Of a DNA stretch of 64,000 nt, positions 42,456 to 50,345 are shown piece by piece. The first letter of the stretch is position 1. Each line of letters starts with the position of its first letter. The translations under genes and the position numbers were made by a program. The notes beneath the pieces are model-generated. The model was given only the letters and a program-made list of their open reading frames with translations. It was not told where the DNA came from and searched no databases. Source of the stretch: Prevotella sp. CAG:1320 (GTDB lineage: Bacteria > Bacteroidota > Bacteroidia > Bacteroidales > Bacteroidaceae); contig FR882107.1 in NCBI GenBank assembly GCA_000435635.1, forward strand, positions 1-64,000. Reading direction: 5' to 3'.

Positions 42456-45434
42456 TCATTGAAGGCCTTCCTCGCTGGGCAAGCAAACCGCCCCTTCTTG
42501 CTTCATGCCATCCATCAGGATGCGCAAGGGACGGGGGAAGCGCACGTGGCGCACATATTTCGTCTCCTCCACGGCAGGCATCTGGTCGAGCAGGTCTTTC
42601 CTTATCGTGCCGCCATTGGTTTGCGGATTGATGGTGAAATAGCCCACGCCAAACGAGGTAAGATTCTGGAAGAAGTGCGTGCCTTGGCTGGGGTCAACAT
42701 GATAATGGTCTAAAGCCACCTCGACAATAACCTTGGCCGCGCTGATATGAGGCCATTTCACGGGTACGCCCAGATAATGGTCGCTGGAGCCCCATCGACC
42801 TGGCCCTATCAACACATAATGCTTGCCCTCGGCCAAGAACTTGCGGTTGACACGTTCTATATCGTCCGCCACGTAATAGTTGTTGGCGGCGGTGAAACGC
42901 TCATCATATTTCACGTAAACCACATCCTCCACGTCTTCGCTAACGCCATGACCCAAGGAATTATGCGAACGCAACAGGCATGCCTCGTCGGGAATGGCGG
43001 CAACGCTTTCCTCCAGCACTTGCTTGGAATCCACGATGGGGCGTATCTGCAACAAATAGAAAGCACCGGTCTTGTCTTCATTGACATTGGCGGCAAACTC
43101 TATCTCGACGGGGCGCCTCATGGCTTCCACGCCATAGCGCATGGCCATCCGCATCAACTCCGGCAAAGGGAAAGCCCCATGTTGCAACACGCCAGAAAAA
43201 GTGATTACCTTGCGCCCTCCCTCGTAGAGCCCATCATAGATCACCTGGTCATAAGGGTCGAAAGTGGAGGCGATGTAATTAAGAGACTTGTCGGCCTCAG
43301 CGTCTTTCACCTTCAATTTCAAGATATTGAATCCGTCATCTACCTGGAAATCTTCCACTATATTGCGCATGTCCAAGGCATAGAAGCGAGTTTGGGTTTC
43401 CCGCAAGGCAATCTCCGTTTCGCTGGTTTGCAACACCTTGTCAGGATGATAAGGGCATACCCTGAGCGTCTGGCCTCCATCCACGATATACTTACCCAGT
43501 CCCAAGGCCAAATTGGCAATGCCTTCCTCCGCGGTCTCATCACCAATGGGATAATAATTGAGCGAGCGCAACACGCCGCTCATATTGGGATAGTAATGGT
43601 CGCCGTAGGTGTTGCCAACCACCTCTTGCAAGATAACGGCCATCTTCTCTTGGTCGATGACATTGCTCGTGGCCGTCATGTAAGCCTTGGAGTCACGATA
43701 GTAAACCGAGGCATAAACCCCCTTGATGGCGCTGGCCAACATGTGGAGCATCTGGTACTTGTCGTCCAGGCATGGTATCATATAGGTGGAATAGATGCCG
43801 GCGAAGGGTTGGTAATGAGAATCTTCCAGCAAGGAACTGCTGCGCACGGCGATAGGGCAATTAGTTGCCTCAAAGAAGGTCATGAAATCCCCCACGAGGC
43901 TGTCTGGCAATTGCGCCCGAAGGAAATAGCGCAGTATGGTCTCATCGTCCGCGTCACTCAAAGCCACCTGGTAAAGGTTGTTGCTGTCCATGAAGGCATC
44001 GAAGATATCCGTGCATAGCACCACCGTCTTGGGTATCTGTACATGCACGCCCGGAAACTGGTTGAATTGCGGATGGGTCTTCACGATATGGTCCAAAAAG
44101 GCCAAGCCCCTGCCCTTTCCGCCCAAGGAGCCTTCACCTATGCGGGCGAAATGGGCATACTGGTCGAACTTCATGCGGTCGAACACGGCCACCACGCCAA
44201 TGTTCTTCATGTGGCGGTATTGCACGATGGCATCAAAAATAATCTGCCGATGCGCGTCCACGTCTTGCAGTTTATGCCAAGTGACTGTCTTCAGGAAGCG
44301 GGATACGGGGAAAATGGCCCTGGCGCAAAGCCACCGACTCATGTGATTACGGCTGATATGGTAAAGCATGGAGTCGTTGGGTATCTTGAAGATGTTGTCC
44401 TGCAAATCCTTGAGGGAGTGGATGCGGGCAATCTCCTCATGCGTCTTGGGGTCGCGGAAGATAAAGTCACCGAAGCCCATGTGCTCCTCCATCAACTTGC
44501 GCAAGTCCACGCTCAGCTTCTTGGAGTTCTTGTCCACGAAGCGGAATCCTTCCGCCTCCGCCTTTTGGCGGTTCTCGCTCTCGGAGCTTTCCAATATCAG
44601 CGGCAGGTATTCATCCCGCTGCCTGATGGCATGCAAGAGCCGCAAGCCGGCGTCGGGCACTTTCTCTCCGCCCATGGGAAAACGGGCATCGCTGATGACA
44701 CCAAGCGTATTGTCAGCGAACCGCTCATAAAGCGCCATCGCCTCCTCGTAGTTACGGGCCAGCACCACCTTGGGTCTGCCCCGCATGCGCAAAGTCGCCG
44801 CGTGGCGATTGAGTGCCTCTTGCGAGAAATTTTGGCTTTGGGCCAGGATGTAACTATACAGGTTTGGCAATATGCTGCTATAGAAACGTATGGAGTCTTC
44901 CACCAGCAATATCATCTGCACGCCAGCCTCCTGGATATCGTGCTCCAAGTTCATCTTGTCCTCTATCAGCTTGATGATGGAAAGAATAAGGTTGGTATTG
45001 CCCAGCCAGCAGAACACGTAGTCGAAAATAGAGAGGTCTTCGTTCTCCATGCGCTTGGTGATGCCATGGGAAAAAGGGGTGAGCACCACGCAAGGGATGT
45101 CCGGGAACTTTTGCTTGATATCCCTGGCCACATCGAAAGCGTCGTTGTCCGCCGTGCCGGGCATGCAAATCACCAAGTCCACCTGCATGGAACCCAGCGT
45201 CTCGGCCGCCTGCTCTATAGTGGAGACCTGGGTGAAAGTGGGGGGATAACGCAATCCCAGTTCCATGTACTCATTGTAAATCTTCTCCTCTATGCGGCCG
45301 TCATCTTCGAGCATGAAGGCATCATAGGGGTTGGCCACTATCAGCACGCTGTATATCCTGCGCAACATCAGGTTGACGAAGGACACGTCTTTCAGCATAA
45401 ACTTACTCCACTCTTGCGGTTGCTTATTTTCCAT
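42456..45434 (-). CDS. Large PEP/pyruvate-binding domain protein with receiver-like N-terminal region
   Basis: 992 residues. The N-terminal about 330 residues resemble two response-regulator-like units (VDLVICMPGTADNDAFDVARD and MILLVEDSIRFYSSILPN). The second half is a PPDK/PEP-synthase ATP-grasp domain (GEGSLGGKGRGLAFLD, CPIAVRSSSLLEDSHYQPFAGIYST, VEIEFAANVNED, LLQIRPIV). The phosphohistidine swivel domain and the PEP-binding barrel of true PEP synthase are not evident, so it is unlikely to be a complete PEP synthase. A -7 element TATCTTTG at 45454-45461 supports the ATG at 45434. Function unknown; a phosphotransfer or sensory enzyme is inferred. Confidence 0.7.
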   Translation of the reverse strand: MENKQPQEWSKFMLKDVSFVNLMLRRIYSVLIVANPYDAFMLEDDGRIEEKIYNEYMELGLRYPPTFTQVSTIEQAAETLGSMQVDLVICMPGTADNDAFDVARDIKQKFPDIPCVVLTPFSHGITKRMENEDLSIFDYVFCWLGNTNLILSIIKLIEDKMNLEHDIQEAGVQMILLVEDSIRFYSSILPNLYSYILAQSQNFSQEALNRHAATLRMRGRPKVVLARNYEEAMALYERFADNTLGVISDARFPMGGEKVPDAGLRLLHAIRQRDEYLPLILESSESENRQKAEAEGFRFVDKNSKKLSVDLRKLMEEHMGFGDFIFRDPKTHEEIARIHSLKDLQDNIFKIPNDSMLYHISRNHMSRWLCARAIFPVSRFLKTVTWHKLQDVDAHRQIIFDAIVQYRHMKNIGVVAVFDRMKFDQYAHFARIGEGSLGGKGRGLAFLDHIVKTHPQFNQFPGVHVQIPKTVVLCTDIFDAFMDSNNLYQVALSDADDETILRYFLRAQLPDSLVGDFMTFFEATNCPIAVRSSSLLEDSHYQPFAGIYSTYMIPCLDDKYQMLHMLASAIKGVYASVYYRDSKAYMTATSNVIDQEKMAVILQEVVGNTYGDHYYPNMSGVLRSLNYYPIGDETAEEGIANLALGLGKYIVDGGQTLRVCPYHPDKVLQTSETEIALRETQTRFYALDMRNIVEDFQVDDGFNILKLKVKDAEADKSLNYIASTFDPYDQVIYDGLYEGGRKVITFSGVLQHGAFPLPELMRMAMRYGVEAMRRPVEIEFAANVNEDKTGAFYLLQIRPIVDSKQVLEESVAAIPDEACLLRSHNSLGHGVSEDVEDVVYVKYDERFTAANNYYVADDIERVNRKFLAEGKHYVLIGPGRWGSSDHYLGVPVKWPHISAAKVIVEVALDHYHVDPSQGTHFFQNLTSFGVGYFTINPQTNGGTIRKDLLDQMPAVEETKYVRHVRFPRPLRILMDGMKQEGAVCLPSEEGLQ

Positions 45435-45453
45435 ACCTGCCTGGTTAACAGCG

Positions 45454-45461
45454 CAAAGATA
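45454..45461 (-). promoter_or_regulatory. -7 element of the PEP/pyruvate-binding protein gene
   Basis: TATCTTTG on the minus strand, 19 bases before the ATG. It is divergent from the element at 45504-45511. Confidence 0.55.
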
Positions 45462-45503
45462 CTGATTTTCCGTGATTTACTTGCCAAATTCTCCTTTTTT
45501 TTA

Positions 45504-45511
45504 TATATTCG
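45504..45511 (+). promoter_or_regulatory. -7-like element of rlpA
   Basis: TATATTCG, 26 bases before the ATG at 45538. It makes the longer frame from 45472 unlikely. Confidence 0.5.
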
Positions 45512-45537
45512 CGGCATCTCACCTTAACCTGACCGAC

Positions 45538-46206
45538 ATGTCCAGCAAGATACTTTTATGTTTTTCCCCTAAATGGACACGCACTTGCGCCATGCTCTTT
45601 ATGGTCATCATGGTGTGCCTATCCGCCTGGAGCCAGCAGCAAGGCAAGGCTTCCTTTTATTCCAAACGAGCCACGGGCGCACGCACCGCGAGCGGGGAGC
45701 GACTGCACCACGACAGCATGACTTGCGCCCACAAGTTTTACCCCTTTGGCACTATGCTAAAGGTAACTAACTTGAGCAACAAAAAGAGCGTGGTGGTAAG
45801 GGTAACCGACAGGGGGCCATTCGTAAAAGGCAGAATCATAGACCTTTCTTGGGGCGCGGCCAAGGAAATTGGCATGTTGAGCCAAGGTATCGCGCCCGTG
45901 AAAGTAGAAGTGGTGGACGAGACTACGATACCCATGAGACCAAAAGACGATATAGACCTGCCCAAGATAGACTTTGAACTGGCTGAGGCCAGCTATAGCT
46001 TCATAGACAAATGGAAAGAAGCCAGCGACGGGCAAGAGACCTCTCCCAAGCCAAAAGCCCAGGCGCGCCAACGAACAAGGCACTCCGCCAAGGCCAGGGA
46101 GAGAAACCAGGAGAACAAGAAGGCCACCAACCAGCGCCAAACCGAGGAAAAGGAGGGGCAAAACACGTGGAACAGGGTATTTGACAAAATCAAGAACGTC
46201 TTCTAA
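45538..46206 (+). CDS. rlpA: RlpA-like septal/envelope double-psi beta-barrel protein
   Basis: 222 residues from MSSKILLCFSPKW; a hydrophobic export segment lies at about 17-34 (MLFMVIMVCLSAWSQQ), and a start at 45592 is also possible. The RlpA double-psi barrel is clear: GKASFYSKRATGARTASGE, FYPFGTMLKVTNL, VVVRVTDRGPF, IIDLSWGAA. Such proteins cleave or bind denuded glycan strands at the septum. The C-terminal 70 residues are rich in Lys, Arg, Gln and Glu and look disordered; no SPOR domain is present. Confidence 0.85.
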   Translation: MSSKILLCFSPKWTRTCAMLFMVIMVCLSAWSQQQGKASFYSKRATGARTASGERLHHDSMTCAHKFYPFGTMLKVTNLSNKKSVVVRVTDRGPFVKGRIIDLSWGAAKEIGMLSQGIAPVKVEVVDETTIPMRPKDDIDLPKIDFELAEASYSFIDKWKEASDGQETSPKPKAQARQRTRHSAKARERNQENKKATNQRQTEEKEGQNTWNRVFDKIKNVF

Positions 46207-46224
46207 CCTATCGCAATCAGGGAG

Positions 46225-46641
46225 CTATCGCCCATCTGGGCCAGGGATGCCCATGTCATAGATGCGATCGTCTCCACCGCCTTGATACTCATTGTACCGC
46301 TCGTCGTCATAACGATAACGCTTTCTGTCCTGACGTTCCTTACGCAGGCTGTGACGCTTACGCTCTTTCCTGTACTCCCTATAGCGATACACGTCATCCT
46401 GACGCTGGCGTTCCGCCTTGGCATCAGCCGCGCTGCCAATAGAGGCTCCTACGGCCGCGCCGCCAGCCATTCCTATGAGAGTCCCCATGTCAGAGCCTCT
46501 GGGGCCACCCGACAACCCGCCGATAGCGGAACCGAGCACGGAACCCAACGCCGCGCCGCTGTAAGCGCCCATCCCCGTATAGGTATCGCAGCCGCTCAAC
46601 AGGCAAGCCGCGCAAAGGGAGATAATTATACTCTTCTTCAT
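46225..46641 (-). CDS. Glycine-zipper outer-membrane lipoprotein
   Basis: 138 residues. Lipobox CLLSGC gives an acylated cysteine at residue 18. Residues about 22-72 form a Gly/Ala zipper (GAALGSVLGSAIGGLSGG, then GTLIGMAGGAAVGASIGSAA) of the kind found in membrane-inserting lipoproteins; the C-terminal half is Arg/Tyr/Glu-rich (YRYREYRKERKRHSL). A -7-like element TATCTTCG lies at 46667-46674 (minus). It is convergent with rlpA, 18 bases apart. Confidence 0.78.
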   Translation of the reverse strand: MKKSIIISLCAACLLSGCDTYTGMGAYSGAALGSVLGSAIGGLSGGPRGSDMGTLIGMAGGAAVGASIGSAADAKAERQRQDDVYRYREYRKERKRHSLRKERQDRKRYRYDDERYNEYQGGGDDRIYDMGIPGPDGR

Positions 46642-46860
46642 ATTCCTCTCGTTTTAGTTTCTACTGCGAAGATAGCGCGTTTTCCCTAAGTCCGCAAGCA
46701 TTTTCCCCTAAAACAACATAGGGGAATCCCTAAACCATATCGCGTGGCTTTTCCCAACATCTCTTTCCCGCATCCTCCACGGGAAAGTAGGCACGCGGAA
46801 AGCCGCCACAACAGAACGGGCATAGAGGCTTGGCACGTCCAGGGCACAGCCCTCAAAAAA
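46642..46860. other. Upstream region of the glycine-zipper gene with nested hairpin
   Basis: CTTTCCCG (46763-46770) pairs with CGGGAAAG (46780-46787), enclosed by CGCGT (46741-46745) and ACGCG (46793-46797). No ORF. Confidence 0.5.
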
Positions 46861-46896
46861 GCAGTACTAGTGAAATCGAAAAGCAGTAGTACTGCC
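46861..46896. repeat. Two-unit copy of array family B
   Basis: CAGTACTAGTG at 46862 and CAGTAGTACTG at 46884 are 22 bp apart and match the family B core at 25261-25362. The block lies about 55 bp from a family D array, so two families share one intergenic region. Confidence 0.75.
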
Positions 46897-46950
46897 TTCG
46901 CGCCCCCACTTTCCCGCCCTCATTTACAAATTGGAAAGGTCCTCGTGGGA

Positions 46951-47057
46951 AACAAGTTATTTCGCTTGTGAAAACAACTTGTTTTGATGACCAATTCAAG
47001 TTATTTTGCCCAGCAAAACAAGTTAAATTGAGAAGCGATTCAACTTGATTTGAAAAG
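46951..47057. repeat. Period-22 intergenic array, core family D, copy 3 (five units)
   Basis: Centres AAGTT/AACTT at 46954, 46976, 46998, 47020 and 47042, each 22 bp apart. Cores vary in the same positional order as copy 2, while 7-bp spacers (CTTGTGA, ATGACCA, CCCAGCA, AGAAGCG) differ. Units 2 and 5 are inverted relative to 1, 3 and 4. Confidence 0.9.
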
Positions 47058-47129
47058 GAGCTTAAACCCCAATCGGCCATCAGGCCGCATAAGACCCATT
47101 TTTCCTCTAAAGAAAAGGTCTTTGGCATC

Positions 47130-47229
47130 TTGCCCGCTTCTGCCAGCGTCTTGCTCTCCGTCTTACCCCGACGTAGCCCGCTACGCCTTCAGCAAGCCAG
47201 AGAGCAAGCCTCAAGCCATAAGCGGGCAA
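47130..47229. repeat. Nested inverted repeats forming a 100-base stem-loop
   Basis: Three perfect stems share one centre: TTGCCCGCTT/AAGCGGGCAA (47130-47139 with 47220-47229), CTTGCTCTC/GAGAGCAAG (47150-47158 with 47200-47208) and CGTAGC/GCTACG (47072+100: 47172-47177 with 47180-47185). No ORF fits. It may be a structured RNA or the ends of a tiny non-autonomous element. Confidence 0.65.
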
Positions 47230-47276
47230 ACTATCCAAAATCCAATGACTGATTGGGCTTAACGACGTGACTACGA

Positions 47277-47310
47277 GGAATTGCGATTTACGTAAATACA
47301 CGGCAATTCC
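47277..47310 (-). terminator. Inverted repeat just past the 130-residue lipoprotein gene
   Basis: GGAATTGC (47277-47284) pairs with GCAATTCC (47303-47310) around a 12-bp palindrome ATTTACGTAAAT (47286-47297). It lies 17 bases beyond the stop of the minus-strand gene. No T-run, so terminator function is uncertain. Confidence 0.4.
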
Positions 47311-47326
47311 CAAAGATAACGGTAAA

Positions 47327-47719
47327 CTAAGAGATGGAGTCTGGAAGGATTTCCTCAACCGAGGAAACCACGGAATCGGTGGCGGAACGACGATGCCAGG
47401 CGACGCGAATCACATGGCCATAGTCGGCATTGCCTTTCACATGGAGGGGCTTCCGCTTTCCCGCCATGATCGTGTCACGGCGGGAAGGATAGGAAACCAG
47501 TTGCAAGAGGGCAGGCGTAGAGCCATCGCCCACGTAAAAGATATCAGCACTGTCGCGAACAACTGCCACCTTGGCTACAGGTCTTGGCTTTGGTTGCTGG
47601 GGCCAAAAGACGCTCTCGGGTATCGTATCGCCCAAATCTTGTTCGGGACGCATCTTGCACGACACCGTAAAGCATACCACAAAGGCCAAGAGCGGAAAAA
47701 ACAGCGGCAGTCTTCGCAT
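47327..47719 (-). CDS. Hypothetical lipoprotein
   Basis: 130 residues. The hydrophobic N-terminus ends CFTVSC, a lipobox with the acylated cysteine at residue 21, followed by a Pro/Gln-rich linker and a mixed beta region. No family recognised. It starts 13 bases after the PepSY-like gene, so the two are probably co-transcribed. Confidence 0.6.
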   Translation of the reverse strand: MRRLPLFFPLLAFVVCFTVSCKMRPEQDLGDTIPESVFWPQQPKPRPVAKVAVVRDSADIFYVGDGSTPALLQLVSYPSRRDTIMAGKRKPLHVKGNADYGHVIRVAWHRRSATDSVVSSVEEILPDSIS

Positions 47720-47732
47720 GGCTCATGAAGGC

Positions 47733-48179
47733 CTAGAAATCGATGTCGATGGCCTGGAAGTTCTTGTTGAAGGTTATCTCCATACCCGTGGAGAGTTTCA
47801 CCTCATACTCTGAACGGTCTTTCTCCATCTCCATCACCTTGGCGTCGGGATAGTTCTGGGTCACGTAAGTCTTGATAGCGGAAGGAATCAATGCCACAGG
47901 CACCGCGCTGCGGCGGCAGTCCACCTCTGTCCAATTTCCATTGCGGTCGAATTCCACCTTGTCACCATTCGTGAACATCACGTCATAAGACTTGGTGAGC
48001 ATACCATCCTGGACAACCACGGCAATCTTCTTGCCCTTGAAGTTCTGGTTAATCACTTGTTGCGCCTTGGCGGGCAATTGGCTAACGGTGATAGGCTTGT
48101 CGTTGTCGGCAATCAGGGGGGCCTGCCAAGCAATCACGGCCAGCAGCGCCACACTCAAAACACGAATCATCGTCTTCAT
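47733..48179 (-). CDS. PepSY-like (BLIP-type fold) exported protein
   Basis: 148 residues from MKTMIRVLSVALLAVIAW; signal peptide about 1-24. Two repeats of the Bacteroidota PepSY-like pattern are visible: SQLPAKAQQVINQNFKGKKI...FTNGDKVEFDRNGNW and IPSAIKTYVTQNYPDAKVME...STGMEITFNKNFQ. Such proteins are periplasmic and thought to bind or inhibit other proteins; no assigned role. The TATCTTTG at 48212-48219 (minus) excludes the longer start at 48212. Confidence 0.8.
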   Translation of the reverse strand: MKTMIRVLSVALLAVIAWQAPLIADNDKPITVSQLPAKAQQVINQNFKGKKIAVVVQDGMLTKSYDVMFTNGDKVEFDRNGNWTEVDCRRSAVPVALIPSAIKTYVTQNYPDAKVMEMEKDRSEYEVKLSTGMEITFNKNFQAIDIDF

Positions 48180-48297
48180 AATATTCCTTTCTTTAAAAAT
48201 TAGTGTTGTCACAAAGATAATGAAATAATTACAAACTTGTATTTTCTCGTCAGGAATTATAGGCTATTTTAACAGCTTTTGACTAACCTTGCCAACT

Positions 48298-49686
48298 TCA
48301 CTTGCCATCTCTACACCTTTCAATCCCCTGAGAAGGTAAGGCAGAGGCTTCTTCCAAACGCATCTGGCGATTAAAAGCCGTAAAGAACGCGATACCCGCG
48401 AAGATTAAGCTGACGGGGAATCCGAGCCAAACGCCCCGCAAACCAAAACCTAAATATATGCCAAAGAGCCAACTCACAGGCAACGACAGAACAAAATAGG
48501 AAACGAAAGCGATGCGGACGAGTGGCTTAACGCAGCCCAACCCCCTGAGGGCATTGGCATAAGTGCACTGCATGCCATCGCCCAATTGCTGCAAAATCAG
48601 GAGGATGATGGTTTGGGAAACTAGATGGCATACTTCCGCGCTGTCGGTAAACCAATAGCTCACCGTATTCCGTAACAAGAAAACGGGCAAGGCCACGACA
48701 CAGGCCACCACGACTATCAGTTGAAAGCCTGAAGAAGCGGACAGGCGCACTGACGCTTGGTCATGTTGCCCATGGAAATGGCTCACACGGATGGCGACAG
48801 CGGAAGCCAAGCCCGTATACACCATATAGAAGAGCTGGGAGACGGTAATCATCACCTGGTGGGCCGCCAAGGCCGTGGTGCCAAGCCAGCCAACTAAAAG
48901 AGCGGCGAGGGAAAACGCCGCAGACTCCATCACCAGTTGCAATCCCGAAGGCCAGCTTACAGCATTAAAATGGGCAAAACCCGCACGAGTCATTCCTCCA
49001 GAAAAGAAACCGCGGGAATAGACCTTATAACGCCTGGCACAGAGAAACACCAAAAAGAAAGCCAAGGCCATGAGCACACGGGAGAACACCGTGGACAAGC
49101 CCGCGCCCAACAATCCCAACTCAGGGAAACCCCAAGCGCCATAGATGAGCAGATAATTACCGAAGATATTGAGGACATTGCCTCCTAGCAGCACGCACAT
49201 GGACACCTTGGTCTGGCCGAGCGCATCGAAAAACTGACGGAAAGTATTAGCCCAGCAGATAAATGGCATGGACAGAATGTTGACCAACAAATAGGGGCGC
49301 ATCATTGGGAGCAATTCCTCGGGTTGGCCCATATAGTCCAAACTGAAATAAAACACTGTCAGCAACGACAGCAAAAACAAAGCGAAGACCGTGTTGGCAA
49401 CCAGTCCTTCACGCAAGGCGGGGGCTATAAGCGAGACTTCTCCCCTACCGTGATGACGGCCCACTATAGGCGTGACTCCATTGGCAAAGCCCACGGAGAA
49501 CACCACGAAAAGCATAAACATGTTATTGACGAAGCTGGCGGCCGCCAATTCCTGCATGCTATGGTGACCCACCATAAGCGTATCGGCGAATCCCAAAACG
49601 ATATTACCCACTTGGCCGACAACTATGGGTAGGCCCAACGACAACAAGGCACGATAGTGGGGATAATGCTTAGCTAGAGAAATCAT
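48298..49686 (-). CDS. MATE family multidrug/cation exporter
   Basis: 462 residues with twelve hydrophobic segments arranged as two six-helix halves. VVGQVGNIVLGFADTLMVG at the start and the second-half AAFSLAALLVGWLGTTALAA are typical of MATE (NorM-like) transporters, which exchange Na+ or H+ for drugs or metabolites. Monocistronic; starts about 60 bases downstream of the ribosomal operon terminator. Confidence 0.88.
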   Translation of the reverse strand: MISLAKHYPHYRALLSLGLPIVVGQVGNIVLGFADTLMVGHHSMQELAAASFVNNMFMLFVVFSVGFANGVTPIVGRHHGRGEVSLIAPALREGLVANTVFALFLLSLLTVFYFSLDYMGQPEELLPMMRPYLLVNILSMPFICWANTFRQFFDALGQTKVSMCVLLGGNVLNIFGNYLLIYGAWGFPELGLLGAGLSTVFSRVLMALAFFLVFLCARRYKVYSRGFFSGGMTRAGFAHFNAVSWPSGLQLVMESAAFSLAALLVGWLGTTALAAHQVMITVSQLFYMVYTGLASAVAIRVSHFHGQHDQASVRLSASSGFQLIVVVACVVALPVFLLRNTVSYWFTDSAEVCHLVSQTIILLILQQLGDGMQCTYANALRGLGCVKPLVRIAFVSYFVLSLPVSWLFGIYLGFGLRGVWLGFPVSLIFAGIAFFTAFNRQMRLEEASALPSQGIERCRDGK

Positions 49687-49743
49687 AATGCCATATCCTC
49701 ATTTTAACCCAAAAACAATGAAACGTGAAAACTTCAAAACATC

Positions 49744-49776
49744 AAAAAGCCCCCTGCGCATTCGCGCAGAGGGCTT
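49744..49776 (-). terminator. Terminator of the ribosomal operon
   Basis: On the minus strand a 13-position stem (49747-49759 with 49764-49776, one mismatch) with loop GAAT, followed by TTTTTG. It lies 21 bases past the rplQ stop. Confidence 0.9.
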
Positions 49777-49797
49777 AAACCTTTATATCAAGGAAAA

Positions 49798-50322
49798 CTA
49801 TTCAGCCTTCTTCTCCTCTGCGGGAGCCTCCTCCGCAGGTGCCTCTGCAGCGGGAGCAACTTCCTCTGCGGCAGCTACGGGCGCGGTTTCCTCAGCCTTG
49901 GCCTTGCGTCCACCGCGGCGTGTACGCTTAGCGGTCTTGGGAGTCTTGGCCATATTCTCATCGAAGTCTACCAACTCAATGAAAGCGATCTCGGCTGCGT
50001 CACCTTTGCGGGTACCCAACTTTATAACTCGGGTATAACCGCCTGGGCGATTGCCAATCTTCTCCGCGATTGTTGAGAAAAGCTCCTTGACAGCTTCCTT
50101 GTTCTGCAAATAGCGGAAGACTACACGACGAGAGGTAGTGGTGTCGTTCTTGCAACGGGTAATGAGCGGCTCCACGTACATCTTCAAGGCCTTGGCCTTG
50201 GCAAGAGTCGTAGTGATTCTTTTGTGCTCGCTCAAGATGAGGGAGATAGCCATATTGGCTAACATCGCGTCACGATGGGAGGCAGTACGACTCAAGTGGT
50301 TGAATTTCTTATTGTGTCTCAT
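49798..50322 (-). CDS. rplQ: 50S ribosomal protein L17
   Basis: 174 residues. The conserved L17 core occupies about 1-115 ([20 protein letters not shown]). Beyond it lies a tail of about 55 residues, first basic ([11 protein letters not shown]) and then almost only Ala, Glu and Pro. E. coli L17 has 127 residues, so the tail is extra. Last gene of the operon, 23 bases after rpoA. Confidence 0.96.
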   Translation of the reverse strand: MRHNKKFNHLSRTASHRDAMLANMAISLILSEHKRITTTLAKAKALKMYVEPLITRCKNDTTTSRRVVFRYLQNKEAVKELFSTIAEKIGNRPGGYTRVIKLGTRKGDAAEIAFIELVDFDENMAKTPKTAKRTRRGGRKAKAEETAPVAAAEEVAPAAEAPAEEAPAEEKKAE

Positions 50323-50345
50323 TTTAATGTTTCTTGATTACGGAC

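Noticed and set aside
42747..44018. 423-codon plus-strand frame
   Set aside because: Antisense to the PEP/pyruvate-binding protein gene, which has clear motifs in its own frame.
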